Shown: positions 1-11,982, numbered from the stretch's first letter. The stretch: DNA of 64,000 nucleotides from Morella rubra (GCA_003952965.2 CM025849.1:15117064-15181063); one strand, 5' to 3'. The notes: a model not told the origin generated them from the letters alone. A program made the numbers and translations.

Positions 1-2429
1 TTCTTAATCTATTGTTTCTAATTCGATTGATTTGGCTTGGCTATATATTTTTGTCGCGCCTTAGGCATGTTGTTCTGCCCTTCCACTGGCTCTCCCCTAT
101 CGGCGGGGGGCCGACTAGTACGACCGGCATCTTGTTGAACTGGACCAAAGTCAGGGGATTCCAAGATGGTCGGTCAATGAAACCCTAGGAAAAGTCTGGA
201 AATTAACGGCCGGAGTTTTTTAGCCGTGGGAGTGACTTCGAGGCAATTGCTTGTTATGGGTTCAGGAATTGCAATTTGAAAGATTCAAACCAATAAAAAA
301 CGAATTGTGTGTTCCGTGCACGAGGCTTTGTTTTGCTATCTTATGTTTTTTGCTTTTGAACTGAAATTTCTAGTAAGCCAAAAAAAAAAAAACCATAGGA
401 ATATGTTTTGAGGCCAAAATCTGACCGGTTCAGGATTTTCTTCATCTCTCACTTGAACGGACGTAGGGGTGTCTGAAGTATGGGCTGATTTATCTGTACC
501 TGTACATGAAAATACTGAGGCGGACAGGGTTTGTTATTGATCAACTTTGTGGTGGTTATTGAACTGGGTGTTTATTCTGTACCTCTCGCATCTTAGCTCT
601 CAAGAGTCTCAATCCTATGTTAATAACTTTAAACAAGTTGGAATTTTTTAGCATTTGATGGTGAAACAAAGCTATTCTAATTTTTTAATCTGTTCCTCTG
701 GTTCACTAGCTGTAGTTTGTGACTGAAAAAGTGTGGTTGATGTGTCCCCTGTTTCCCAGTGTGGGAAAAAGATAGGTATCTCTTAGCCAACATCGACATA
801 TTGAATCTATGGATCAATTGCTCTTAACATGTATAAGGTGTGAAGCCTAGCTACCTAGTAAACAATCTAATGCAGGCTTTGAGAAATTTCATGTTTCACC
901 ATTTGCTATTTATTTTAGAGCTAGATCGTTGTTCTTATCCTTTCTATTTCTCTCAAGCATGAGTCTTGCTATTGGCAGCTTAACCTGCCACTTTCTATAT
1001 TGTAGACTATTTACTTCGAAAAGATGCCTTGGTCGTGCTGTTCTTTGTGAACAGGTCGTGCTGTTCTTGTTTAGAATGCAAAATGCTGACATAATAGCTG
1101 TATTGTGATCTGGCTTGCATGTGATGAAGGCTGCATTTGGAACGTTTTAGTTTTCTGGGTATTGTTTGGTCCAAGAGTGGAACTCAATTTTAGTTGGCTT
1201 GACGAATTGTCTAGAGCAATCAGAGCTTGTTTGTAGGCTCTATTACACCGGGCCATTCTAAGAATATTGTGAATAGGGATCTAGCATATTTCCCATGGTA
1301 TAGTAGCGATGGAGCCATTTTTAACCGGCCTATCACAGCGTCCACTGGGCCAAGAGCTCGAGGGAGCTAGATGTGAAGTCCAGCACTTAGGATGGTTGAA
1401 AGGTCCAAACTCTCATTCCTTCCTGCAAGCAAAGTAAACAAGCTAGGAACTCAGGGTCTTCCCCGTAGGAGGGATCTCTCTGATGCTATTGTTAGTCGCC
1501 ATTGTTTAATATCCTTGTTCTTTGTCCTTGTTCTTTTTTCTTTTTCTTTTTTTCTGGTTTGATTATCCATGAGAGAGACTTGGAGAGAGTTGTGTGTACC
1601 ACCTCTGGTTATCCTCCTTTTTTGCTGTCTGGGTCGAAGGCTTCTTGGGCCCCGGCCTCATTTTCCCTCTGGGCCTTATCACTCTCTCGACCTTTTCCGT
1701 CCTATCCACCTTTTATCATAGGTCGGTGTTGTCATAAAATGGTCTCCTCCAGGATGCTTGAGTCGACTGTCCTTTTTCCTTTTTTCTTCTACTTTCTCAC
1801 CGTTAGTTAGTGAATAAACAGAGAATAATCATAGTTTCTTACGTGGGCTTCTTTACCCAATAAAGTATGGATGTCAGCTCTTTTATGGACCTCCAATCAC
1901 CGAGGGATGCATATCACATTAGATGGGCTGGTCCTTGCCTCACTATTTGGGCCTCTAATATGGACTTAGTAAGTAAAAATTACTCCTCCATCAATTAGTA
2001 ACATCGTTCTGGATATGACAGATGGACGATATATCTGCCCTGAGTTCTGTTCTTTGAGGATAACTTACACGCTTAATTGGTTATGTGATATTTTCAACTC
2101 ATTGCAATATCGATCTACTCAATCTGTCAACTTGGTCTTATTAGGGCTACAATCTGATATGCTCTTTCTCCTTTTTGCAGGGTCATCATTCATATCAAAG
2201 ATGCAATGTAATATGGGATATGTTTGAGCAGCTGGAGACACATATATGTACTTCTGAGAATATGAAGTTTGTTTAGTAATATTCTGTCCCGTTAACATGT
2301 TCATGGACAGATGTGTATTCTGGATATCCGAACGCCATTAACATGTGAAACTGGGCATCTTTGATATTTCTGCCTTGATTCTATGGTCTTTGTTAGAACC
2401 AAGAACAGCGCACTAGATGACTGAGAAAA
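1..2429. other. Unassigned region at window start
   Basis: No coding region is recognisable. The + strand is T-rich, as in plant introns and UTRs, and a good 3' splice acceptor (pyrimidine tract then TTTTTGCAG) ends at about 2180, so this could be the 3' part or an intron of a gene starting before the window. Open frames are short and look like no family I know. About 1300-1800 is locally GC-richer and may be an old repeat insertion. Confidence 0.3.
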
Positions 2430-2513
2430 TAGTCCTTCCACAGAGACGTGTTGATGTTTCTATCTTATGTGTAGTCCTTCCACAGAGACGTATTGATGTT
2501 TCTATCTTATGTG
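2430..2513 (+). repeat. 42-bp tandem duplication
   Basis: Two adjacent 42-bp copies (2430-2471 and 2472-2513) begin TAGTCCTTCCACAGAGACGT and end ATCTTATGTG. They differ at one base, G versus A after CAGAGACGT. This is a recent simple duplication with no coding content. Confidence 0.9.
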
Positions 2514-2699
2514 TTTAGGAAGCCAAGTTTGGCTAGGAAAAAAAGAATGAAACTCGTATCAGCCTCTTATCTTTGGTATGCAACTACAAGTCATATGAGT
2601 TTAAGCCAAATAGAAATTAGTACGATCCCAAACAAACAAAGCTTATATCTAAACTTAGGCCAGATAAAAGCAGTATTAATGAGCAGTTCAATTATTAGA

Positions 2700-2990
2700 A
2701 TCACATATGTCCATGTCAACCATTAAAGGTATTTGGAAGAATAACGTATCTACCACTTTCAATCGTTAGCTATTACGAATTTTTTTTTAATTAAAAAAAT
2801 TAGCCTACTAATCCTTAATAAGTTGGCTGTAACAAGCGAAAACAAAAGATTATCCTCAAGAGCCACTAAGAATTCATAGATATTAGTAGCTAAATAATAT
2901 GGATGTGCCGAAAGAAAGCCAGTTAGTTGAACAATGGAATGAGCTCCATCTTGTAAGGAAGCATCGTAATAAGCCATACCCGTAGGAGCA
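2700..2990. repeat. Diverged third copy of the foldback repeat seen at 4.6 and 7.3 kb
   Basis: The stretch from GGATGTGCCGAAAGAAAGCC through GGAATGAGCTCCATCTTGTA to GGAAGCATCGT matches, with differences, the left arm at about 4720-4800 and the reverse complement of about 7200-7270. It has no coding content. The limits are approximate. Confidence 0.5.
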
Positions 2991-4565
2991 GCATTACTGA
3001 ATTAAATAGTTTGATTCACTCAGTTTTGGAAACATATTCCGTTACTGAACTGAATTGAATTTTGGGGATCTCTAGTTAGCTGTTGATTTGGTGGTGGTTG
3101 ATGCTGTTGGTGGTTTGTGGGCATGTTTTGCTTATACAGAGTCTGCAGAATTTTGGCAGATGCCTTTTTAGATGTAGTTATGCAGATGTTTTCATGGGGA
3201 TGGGCTAGGACGAAGGGCAGAATGTGGATTGGTTTGAAGATGTTGCTGTGGATTGCTGTTGATGTGTTTGGATGTTGCTACAGAATCTTTGCTGAGGATT
3301 CTGCAGAGATTGTATGCAGAATTTATGTAGAGGATCTGCAGATGCCTTCGGTTGCTCTCCATTTATTGTGCTGTTTGTACATGTATTTCTGCAGATGTTT
3401 CGAGTTCATGTATCCAAGTGACTCTTTGGGGGCGATGGTCTTGATGATACCAAATTTATGCCCATATCAACAAAACCCAATAGGCCCAACTTTCCCAATC
3501 TGATGTGCAAGCAAAGGGGCCCATCGCACCAAGCACGTAAGAAGAAACAACCTATGATGGGAAACCACAGCTAACTACCAAACGCACAATAACTGAGAAA
3601 TCGTCCACAACTTTGATGGTTACCAGGGACAATCACGAAACGTGGAAGCAAGAGGTGGAGATATAAAGAGGAAAAATACGCAATAAGAGAAATAAATAGA
3701 GAGATTAAGAAACTGGAAGAGATTGATGCAGACTAGATAAGGTCAGCGTTCAGGAGGTGTCAAAGATAACATCAAAAGATACATAAATAGCCAGAAGAGT
3801 TTATACAGTTCTATTACGAGTGAATACTGCCTCTTGGAATGCCACTTTAGTGAACCTCGAGCCATTTTCAATGTTCCTTAGCGATGGACATCGAGTAGGA
3901 TTTGTGTTTTGATTGTGTGTGCAAAAGGACAACACTTGGAGTATTCCAAGATTAGATAAACAAAGGATACAGTGCTGTTCTGACGTTTTAGAAAATAACG
4001 AGAGCTAGTGACGTCACATTTGCACAAATTCTAAGTCATTATGGGTGATGTCATCAAATCAACCAAATGATTCAGCTCAAGTCTGATCATTGTCCCCACT
4101 CTTTATACATTCAAATTCCTATTTAATACACTTACCAATTAGCCAATAAAAAAGAAAAAAAATAGAAGAACAAGGTTTATACAGGTTCATGCAGAGTGAT
4201 TTATGTGTAGATGTGAGCAGTGTAAATGCAGACCTAGTGGTTTTTTTTTTTTTCTAAGCGCAGGTTCTTAACCAAACGTGAACATCTGTTTTTCATTTTT
4301 TGGCATTCCTTTCTTCACAGTGAAACTCATACCTGCATCTATGGTATGCAAGTAAAACCCACGTCATGAGGTTAAGTCAAATAGAAATTGGTACGAGAGT
4401 TCGTACAAACATTAACCTTTCTGAATTTTTGTTTTAAAAGAAAAAAAGTACCAGACTAAATCCAAGTCAGCAGTAATGAGCGAAAGCAAAAGATTATCCT
4501 AAAGAGCACATAAAAAATTCCTGACATGAGATTCACTATCTACCATGGCCAAATATTAGCAAGCG
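2991..4565. other. Intergenic, no gene recognised
   Basis: About 3100-3420 is rich in repeated GCAGATG, GCAGAATTT and TGCAGAG words, so its open frame is probably a by-product of a short-period repeat. The same words recur at about 4180-4235. The rest is AT-rich with poly-A and poly-T runs. No domain, RNA gene or clear element boundary was seen. Confidence 0.4.
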
Positions 4566-4846
4566 CAACCAGTTATTGACATGAATAGTTTACCCAGAAA
4601 AAATATCCTCATGTGTCAGTTCTCCAATAGATCTGCAAGTCATTTATCCATAGGATGCGCTCTAGACTCCAAAGTATTTTCAGTTCGAAGCACCCTAGAC
4701 ATCAAAGTATTTTCAGCTGGATGTGCCAAAGAAAAGCCAATTGGGTGAACCATGTTGGAATGAGCGGAATGAGCTCCAATCTTGCCAGGGGCATCCTCGT
4801 TTCTAAACTAGAATTGCCTAGTTCAGAAATCACGATGCTCTTGACT
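4566..4846 (+). repeat. Left arm of a foldback element, interrupted by a solo LTR
   Basis: This stretch matches the reverse complement of about 7097-7400. Shared landmarks are GTGTCAGTT, AAGTCATTTATC, AAAGTATTTTCA, AAAGCCAATT and GAACCATGTTGGAATGAG. The two arms were adjacent before the solo LTR at 4847-7091 inserted. No transposase is visible, so it is probably a non-autonomous foldback or MITE-like element. Confidence 0.6.
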
Positions 4847-5522
4847 ATAAGAATAATGTCCTAAAAATTATTTATCTGAATAATTATTTATTTAGATATC
4901 AAGTGTTTATATTTATTTATTGGATGTTATGATATGACATAAGATGTTACACAGATATTATTGAGTGACATTGTAGAAAAGTCATGCCAATGATTAATGA
5001 ATCAAAGGCGGAGAGTATGATTTTTCGATTCCTTGTTCACTTGATATTTTGTTTTAGACCAAGGTTCATATTTATGTACAATAAGTCTACACTCGTTGTG
5101 CCTCTATTAATAGGATGATGGACTTCGTCATTGAAGTAGTGACCTTAAGCAAATGAGTGGGTGCATTGCAAGAGTACATGCACTGAACGAGATCAAATAT
5201 GGATACCTTCTGGAAATGATCACAGATGTTGAGAAGGTATTCAGCACAATTAGTTTATTGTATCTCTAGACCTAAGAGGTTTATATAGGTCTATTTATTG
5301 TGTGCTTGTGTTTTGACCGAGTCATTTGGTGATGATCTTTCTAGATAACGTTAGGTCTTATACATCATAAATGAGTTTATATAAATGCTCAATAAAGAAT
5401 CCACCAATCTCTTAATGAGGCAGTATATTCGATATATCTGTATAGGGTTGGACTAGAAAGAAAACTATTGGCCAATGGAATTTTGTGGAAATATTTTTCA
5501 AAATATAATATATATATATATA

Positions 5523-6533
5523 GGGGAAACATCACTTTGTGCCCCCAAACTACCACGCAAATTACAAAAAGAACCTTAAACTACCATTCTTGATGCATTA
5601 GGCCCAGCAATTACCACATTTATTCAAATTGAGTCCACCGGTTAGATTTTCTGTCGAAATAGACGTAATCGTCATCATGTGCACTGCACGTGATCTTCAC
5701 CCTATGCGATCTGCCAAAAATGCCCCTGCACCCCAAAACACACAACACAGTTTGAATCATCATTTAAATTTTTCCTAACAAAGCCGCTATCGTTGAACCA
5801 ACCTGCCTTGTCAAATTGGTTGCCTCCCTCCTATCCAACTCTAATGGTCTGCATTTGCAACCTTCGCCTCTCTCACAAAATCCGAAACTCAGTCAGTTCT
5901 TCCCTCTGCTCCTATAGAGCTTCTCATGCTTTTCCCAAGACATGTGCGATACCGTTTCTATCCCGTTCTCTCAATGACAACTCAACAAAATTGAAATGTT
6001 ATACACTTTCAGTATCTGCCACTGGTGCCTTCACTTAGGTCGACGTCGTCCACATTTCTGAACCAGAGAGCCTTCCAGACGATTCTTTGGATCTCACAGG
6101 CTTATTTGAGAAGGTCAAAATCTGCAATCGTGGATCAGTTAAGCCCCTCTCACATTCTTTTTGGTTCTTGTGAAATTCAAAAAGTGGAAGGAAGTAGGAA
6201 CAGTTTAGGCATATGTTTGAGTTAGCACTCACAGAGTGTTTGAGTTCTAACCAACCAAACAAACCGTTTATTTATAGTGTGAAAAATTAAAATGGTGATT
6301 CAAACTGTGCTGTGCATTTTGGGGTGGAGGGGCATTTTTGGCAGATCACATAGGGTGAAGATCACGTGCAATACACGTGACGACGATTCTGTTTGTTTCA
6401 ACAAAAAATCTAACCGAAGGGCTCGATTTGAACAAAATTGTGGTAATTGGGGGCCTAATGCGTCAAGACTAGTAGTTTAGGATTCTGTTTGTAATTTGCG
6501 TGGTAGTTTAGGAGCGCAAAGTGATGTTTCCCC
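5523..6533. mobile_element. Non-autonomous Mutator-like element (Pack-MULE candidate)
   Basis: The element has terminal inverted repeats of about 250 bp (5523-5779 and 6283-6533) beginning GGGGAAACATCACTTTG. It is flanked on both sides by ATATATATA, a 9-bp duplication as expected of Mutator elements, although the (AT)n context weakens this. The related LTR at 39612-40840 has an uninterrupted (AT)n run at the matching point, so it serves as the empty site. No transposase is encoded. Between the inverted repeats lies about 500 bp of more complex sequence with a broken coding frame, listed separately. Confidence 0.85.
5844..6173 (+). pseudogene. Captured gene fragment inside the MULE, unknown plastid-type protein
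   Basis: A frame opens at ATG 5844 and runs to a TAG at 6036-6038, then continues in the same frame to a TGA at 6171-6173. The first ~60 residues are rich in Ser, Arg and Lys with few acidic residues (for example SHKIRNSVSSSLCSYRASHAF without its last residue), the composition of a chloroplast transit peptide. After the stop the frame becomes acidic and ordered (VDVVHISEPESLPDDSLDL), like a mature domain. The stop therefore looks like one mutation in an N-terminal exon, and the sequence after about 6140 may be retained intron. I do not recognise the parent gene. Capture of host exons by MULEs is well known in plants; that this is such a case is inferred. Confidence 0.5.
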
Positions 6534-7096
6534 ATATATATAATATATATTTATTTGTGAAATTGTTTTGGAAACAATCGAAAATCCAACGGGTTACAAA
6601 TTGTGAATTAAGAATTATATGAGTTAGGGACTTAACCGGTGATATAATTCCGGTCTTATTAGCTCATGCAGAATATAGTATGGTGGAAGGATAAATAAAT
6701 GAATAACTATTAGCATAAGGGATTTCACAAATCAATCTCAAATACTTAAGGGTGAATTGTAATATACTAATGGACATGATTACAATTAGTAGAAGCTTAA
6801 TGATCCCATGCACTATTACGTCTAGAGTTTTATTTAAAATAATAGCTATGAGATAGTCTATCGTAAGTTTTAGGGTTAGCCATCAGGACCTCAAAAAAAC
6901 CATGTGACCGCTGTGAGCGAGGAAAGGATGGAGGCAGAACATTTGGACTGTTATGTTGTGAAATCAAAAGACTCAAGGTGTGAGATCAATAAGACTTGAA
7001 GATTATCGAAGATTGAAGAATCAATCACAGACAAGATCAAGATTATTTGTAAAGATCAAGTAAGTTTAATTATTCTGCATGCAAACTTTCAGTGAC

Positions 7097-7400
7097 AAGA
7101 TTGGAGTGGCTTTCCTTTGTCACCTTCCCGTTGAACTTGTAAGGAGCATCGTCATTTCAGAACTAGACAAAGATCTTCTTGTCTTTGTCTAGTTTAGAAA
7201 TGACAATGCTCCTTATATTGGAGCTCATTCCAACATGGTTCACTTAATTGGCTTTCCTTTGTCACCTTCAATTGAAAATACTTCAGAGTCTTTGGTGCAT
7301 CCCATAGATAAATGACTTCCAAATCTATTAGAAAACTGACACACAACAATATGAGTATAGGTTTATTGAAATAGATGGAGGATATTTTTTTTTTGGGTGA
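7097..7400 (-). repeat. Right arm of the foldback element, with an internal hairpin
   Basis: This is the reverse complement of the left arm at 4566-4846. It also contains a compact hairpin with 33-nt arms (7141-7173 and 7182-7214), an 8-base loop and few mismatches; the innermost 13 bases, AACTAGACAAAGA, pair perfectly. A degenerate form of the same hairpin lies at about 4788-4840. A further partial repeat (GGCTTTCCTTTGTCACC) occurs at about 7110 and again near 7251. Confidence 0.6.
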
Positions 7401-8146
7401 ACAATTCCTTCACCACATGAAAGCAGATCACAACTACAACTATTATGTCATCATTCTGCATTCTAAATAAGAACTTGGCAACCTTTTCAAAGGAAGTCTA
7501 CAATATAGAAAGGTGCAACTTAAGCTGTCAATAGCAACATTATGCTTGGGAGAAAAAGAAAACAAAAGAACATCGATCAGCTCTTAAATAGATAGCAAAT
7601 GGTTATTTATTAAAGTTTAAATTTATGCCAAATTAATACAATATGCCTGTATGTATATCAACTGAAGTGTAAATCTCCACATCTCATACTTGTCAAAAAT
7701 TTGTTTTAACTTAGAAATAGAATGCACAAGTCTGGAACTTGGATGGCATATGATAACTAAAATTCAAATGGAACATAATGAACAGCAGAAGGAAACAAAA
7801 GAAAAGTACATTTTCCACTACATTAAGCTCCTGCATAATAGTAGTTTGGTTAATGGCAAATGATATGTGGCATCAGATTTTAGATGAAAAAATAATAATT
7901 TTGAATTCAAATGTTAAATAGAAATTAAAAAAAAAAAAGTCGAAACTTAACGTAATAAATTGTTTGGGTGTTAAAATTTTGGGATAGTTAAAATTTTTGG
8001 GTGTTGGAATTTGTGAAAAAGTGGAGAGAAAGAGAGATGATTTGAATGGATTTTTTATATTTATCATAGTGAAAAGATAAGATTTGATGGAGAGAAAGAA
8101 TATTTTGTAGTTATGTTTGTTTGGCCAAATAACATCCTTGTGCAAA
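7401..8146. other. AT-rich spacer, no gene seen
   Basis: AT-rich DNA with short poly-A runs. No open frame with recognisable content and no clear element ends were seen. Confidence 0.5.
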
Positions 8147-8149
8147 TTA

Positions 8150-8734
8150 ACTAATAACCCCAAGCAAACTTACAACAAAACCAGAAAAGAAATAAAGCAA
8201 GCACCAAGAGAACACACAAGATTTATATGGAAAACCCTTCAGTGTGGAGAGAAAAATCAAGGGGCAACTCCAAGATAAATTCACTAAAACAAAATGGAGA
8301 TTGCAATACTCAAATTTATGTCCAAAAATTGAATTCAAGCAAATTGGAAATCAACAAGATTACTCTCTGAAAAACAATACAATCTCAATACAAATCCTGG
8401 GATCTAACAAAACTCACCCTGTAGCGAAATCCCCAATCTAAATATTGTGACTCCCTGTTGATAAAGTACCTAGATAACCTTCTTAGAGACAACTCCAATT
8501 TGGTCCTGTGTGAACATGAAGATTGAAAGAAAAAACCTCCTGAAAAGATTCTTCTCTTTCTCTTTTTTCTTTTTTCTTTCTTTCTTCTTTTCTTTTTTCT
8601 CCTTGTGCATGTGGTGACCTCTCTTTTTTTCTCTCTCAACTATTGTGTTGTACAACAACGTAGGTGTTGCCCTACTAGATGTCTTGTTCTCACAAATGGG
8701 CTATAAAAGACATGTGGGCTGGACCCACATAACA
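8150..8734 (-). mobile_element. 3' LTR of a copia element (approximate outer end)
   Basis: Read on the - strand, the LTR begins TGTTATGTGGGTCC at 8734, directly after a polypurine tract (GGAGGTGGAGAT, complement of 8735-8746). That tract follows the stop of the RNase H frame at 8781-8783. This order (RNase H, stop, polypurine tract, TG) is standard for Ty1/copia. The outer end could not be fixed; I see no clear CA with target duplication, so about 8150 is an estimate. Confidence 0.6.
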
Positions 8735-8780
8735 ATCTCCACCTCCAGCCCACTGAGGAAGGAGAATGTCCTCTAACATA

Positions 8781-10208
8781 TCAGTTAGAATCCATGCTTG
8801 CCAGTCCAGCACAAAGCTCAAGCTTCTCTCTGGTCACAAGCTTTGTCATCATGTCGGCCGGATTCTTCTCTGTATGAATCTTTTCCAACAATATCAATTA
8901 TTCTGCCACTGCTTATTGTAGTTAATGGTATCTCACATCAATGTGTTTTATCCGTGAATGGTAAGTAGCATTCTTATTAAAGCCTAATGCACTATGACTG
9001 TCACAATGAACCACGTACCCATCTTACTTCAAACCTAATTCTTAAAGAGATCGTTTCATCCAAATAATTTCTTTTACTGCTTCAGTCAATTCAATATACT
9101 CAGCCTCAATTGTAGATAAAGTAATACACTTTTGTAATTTTAACTGTCATGATACAGCTCCCCCTGCAAAAGTAAACCAAAACCCCGAAGTAGATTTTCT
9201 ACCATCAAGGTCACCCGTCATATCTGCATTTGCATATCCCTCCAAAACTAATTTTGAATCTCCAAAATTCAAACACATCTTCAAGCTACCTCTTAAATAT
9301 TTGAAGATTCATTTCACTGCCTTCCAGTGATCTTTATCAAGATTAACAAGAAACCTACTGACCAACCCAACAGCAGGAGCAATGTCTGGCCGTGAGCAAA
9401 CCATGACATACATCAAACTCCCGACTGCAGAGGAATAAGGAATAACTACCATACTTTCTTTCTCTTCCTTTATAGTAGGAAAAGTCTTCTTATTGAGTTT
9501 GAAGTGACTACCAAGTGGTATCCCAACTGGTTTAGCATTCTTTATATTAAACCTCACCAACACCCATTCTATATATTTCTCCTATGATAGCCATAACTTT
9601 CTAGCCTTCCTATCATGACGAATATGTATCCCCAAAATTTGTCGTGCTGAATCAAGTTTTTTCATGTCAAAGGACTTGAACAAATCTTCATTCAAACTGC
9701 AAATTAATTGAATATCTTGCCCCACTATCAACATGTCATCTGCATATAGCAAAAGAATAATGAAGTTGCCACCATGAAATTCTCTGACATACACACTTTT
9801 AAAGTGGCGTAAATACTCATTGAGGCTGGTGTTATCTTCCTTTTTCATATGAGATAGTTGTTGTTGTAGGTAGAATTCTTGGTCTTGAGAGGACTGAGTA
9901 TATGCTTCTTAAAGACCAAGCCAAACTTTACAGAAGATGTCAAAGCCCACAACAAGGCTAGAAGCTTCCTCAGGTAAAGTGCTGGATATCCATCCACATA
10001 GGAGGACATCATTTTTGTTCCAAGTTGTATACGCTGGATTTACTTGTTTGTTATCATTAATAGAGGTAGCAATCAAATATTGACTAGAAGGTGCTTGAGT
10101 GAGATAGTCGAGTAAATTTTGGCATTCAGCCAAGAGCAAGACCTATGCACGCCAATCAGGCCTAAGGTGCATGGTGACTAAGTTCGCAACATTGAGTGTG
10201 CTAGACAT
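8781..10208 (-). pseudogene. Ty1/copia deletion derivative: gag joined in frame to reverse transcriptase and RNase H
   Basis: On the - strand one reading frame of 476 codons runs from ATG (10208-10206) to TGA (8783-8781), interrupted by about ten stops but no frameshift that I can see. The first part is a copia gag N-terminus (LLAECQNLLDYL; then an intact stretch ending in a Leu-rich segment with SLVVGFDIFCKVWLGL). After the words SLNEYLRHFKSV it passes straight into reverse transcriptase: FIILLLYADDMLIVG contains the catalytic YADD motif, followed by GSLMYVMVCSRPDIA and then RNase H (ADMTGDLDGRKSTSG, STIEAEYIE, KNPADMMTK). Protease, integrase and the first part of RT are missing. The domains are recognised from family knowledge; the deletion is inferred from their order. 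It cannot encode a functional protein. Confidence 0.88.
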
Positions 10209-10288
10209 TTTCTGAACACAAGAGAAAAGAGATGGAAAGTTTGAGTGCAGAAGCTAGGATCGTAGGAGAAAGGGCGTGAACCTTTAAC

Positions 10289-10300
10289 GCTTTGATACCA
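10289..10300 (-). other. Primer binding site of the copia element
   Basis: On the - strand TGGTATCAAAGC lies about 80 bases upstream of the gag ATG. Plant copia elements use TGGTATCAGAGC, complementary to the initiator tRNA-Met; this differs at one base. It marks the 5' LTR/leader junction. Confidence 0.75.
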
Positions 10301-11358
10301 TAAAGAAAATATAAGGAAATGTGAGACAACAATGTTTGCTGGAAGACATTGTCTCGTGTTGAGAGGATTGAGGCAATTTTATTTTCTTAAATAGGAAGAG
10401 TACATATGTATGTAAAAGGAAACGTTAATCTAAGAAAGGTAACATATTGATGCACATGGGAAAAAATTTCTGTGGGATTGAGTCCTAAACAGCACGACAC
10501 TAAACAAGGAATATATTAGACCGTTGGAGACAAGATGTTGTCATTCCTTTTTTATACTTGATAGCTTGATTGTCCAATTTCCATATTGGTAGGATTGACT
10601 TTTTGAGGTGATTCGTTGACAGTATGCACCAGTTGGTAGCTAGTCTGAAGACGCGTGGAGGCTTATGCACCCATCCCTTTCTTCCCAAATTCAAGATGCA
10701 AATGGGGCTTCTCTGATGAGCACCCACTATCTAGTTGGCCTTTAGGCCTCCTAGCAACCGTTTTTGCCTCATTTGGTGAACAGTCGGTCGGTGCATGGAT
10801 TTCATCTGCCCATCCATGTTGTCTCTTGGCCACCTCCTCTCCTCCAACTGCTTATTCTGCCGCACCATTCTATCATCGACGTTTATTTTCTTCTGGTTCT
10901 ATCAACTTGTTGCCCTTTGTGAGTTATTCATTCTTTATAGGTCACTTCCTACTCATTCATTTGTAAGGTTGTTAGGCCTTTTAGCTCCTTGGCCTGTCGC
11001 CTTAATGGAGGGTTTGACTAACCCTTTAGAGCATGTACCTGAGGTGTTTAAACCTCCTTGAAATTAATGAATGTGTTAGCTGTTATTATGAAGAAAAAAA
11101 ATCCGATAGAGAAACAGATAAAGATCTTTTCCAATTTATTGCAAATAGCAGAGTAAGCGAAATCAGGCATAATTTCTTCTACCCTCCATCTCTCCTCACT
11201 AATTAAATTTATGCATCAAAATTATAATTGGTCATGTTTTGACAAATACATCGCAATTACAATTTTTAAAACGGTGTGAATCGATGCTATTTTTTTTTTC
11301 TAGTCTATACATACACATGAACTTGTACACTTTCTAAATAATCTTAATGTTTTGATTC
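10301..11358. other. Putative 5' LTR of the copia element, then single-copy flank
   Basis: Sequence upstream of the primer binding site (higher coordinates) should be the 5' LTR. It does not resemble the LTR at 8150-8734 by eye, so the 5' and 3' halves may come from different families, or one LTR may be lost. Its outer boundary was not found. From about 11080 to 11358 the DNA is single-copy flank immediately before the tandem array. Confidence 0.35.
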
Positions 11359-11982
11359 AAACTTCAACAATTGCCAATAGTGCTTCATAGGTATGGATGA
11401 GATACTTATATTCTATTATGCACAATGTATGTTCACAACTACTACACTTACCTTCATCTTGCATGAGCTACTGTATTAACAAGATTAACATGTTTACAAA
11501 CCCATTACCATGAATTATATTTTGGCTTAATTAATCTGTTAGTCTTTGTGGTCTAACCTTTTTTTCAATTTTCAGTTTTAATTCTTCCTCTCAGAGTCCG
11601 TAGGGTTAACTACATGGACCATACCTAAGGCACATAGATATATTGTCCTAACCCTCTATCCTATTGCCTAGGAGAGAAAGCAAGAAACTAAAAAGAAGGA
11701 GGCAACCAACCATCCCCTTTAAATGCAAGGAAAAATTGGCATGGCCCCTCTCCCAAAATTAAGGAGAGAGGCGCATGCTTTTGCTTTGCCATTTCTAACT
11801 CTTGACCTTCATTTTCTAAACGTGAGAAACAAAATGTAGAGTGAGAGAGAGAAAGTTGAAAGTGCATGCAAAAAATTTAAGATGCGTGTCTCATAAACAG
11901 GAAAAACTGAGCGATCGTCTGAGATGGAAAAAAAAAAAGAGAGATGAGAGATTGCATTAAATGCATGTTGGCAATCCTCGAC

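Larger units (their letters stand above)
4847..7091 (+). mobile_element. Solo LTR (copy A), split by a nested MULE
   Basis: Same family as the solo LTR at 39612-40840, in opposite orientation; the two align along nearly their whole length. Copy A starts at TATAAGAATAAT (a mutated form of TGTAAGAATAAT in copy B) and ends CTTTCA. The flanking 5-mers TTGAC (4842-4846) and GTGAC (7092-7096) match at four of five positions, as expected of an aged target duplication. Without the nested 1,011-bp element and its 9-bp duplication the LTR is 1,225 bp, against 1,229 bp for copy B. No internal retrotransposon region remains. Assignment to copia or gypsy is not possible from the LTR alone. Confidence 0.8.

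Noticed and set aside
3117-3503. 128-codon + strand frame
   Set aside because: Built on repeated GCAGATG and GCAGAATTT words; composition and lack of any domain point to a repeat, not a gene.
10655-11061. Two overlapping + strand frames
   Set aside because: Mutually overlapping, no domain, and in probable LTR sequence of the copia element.
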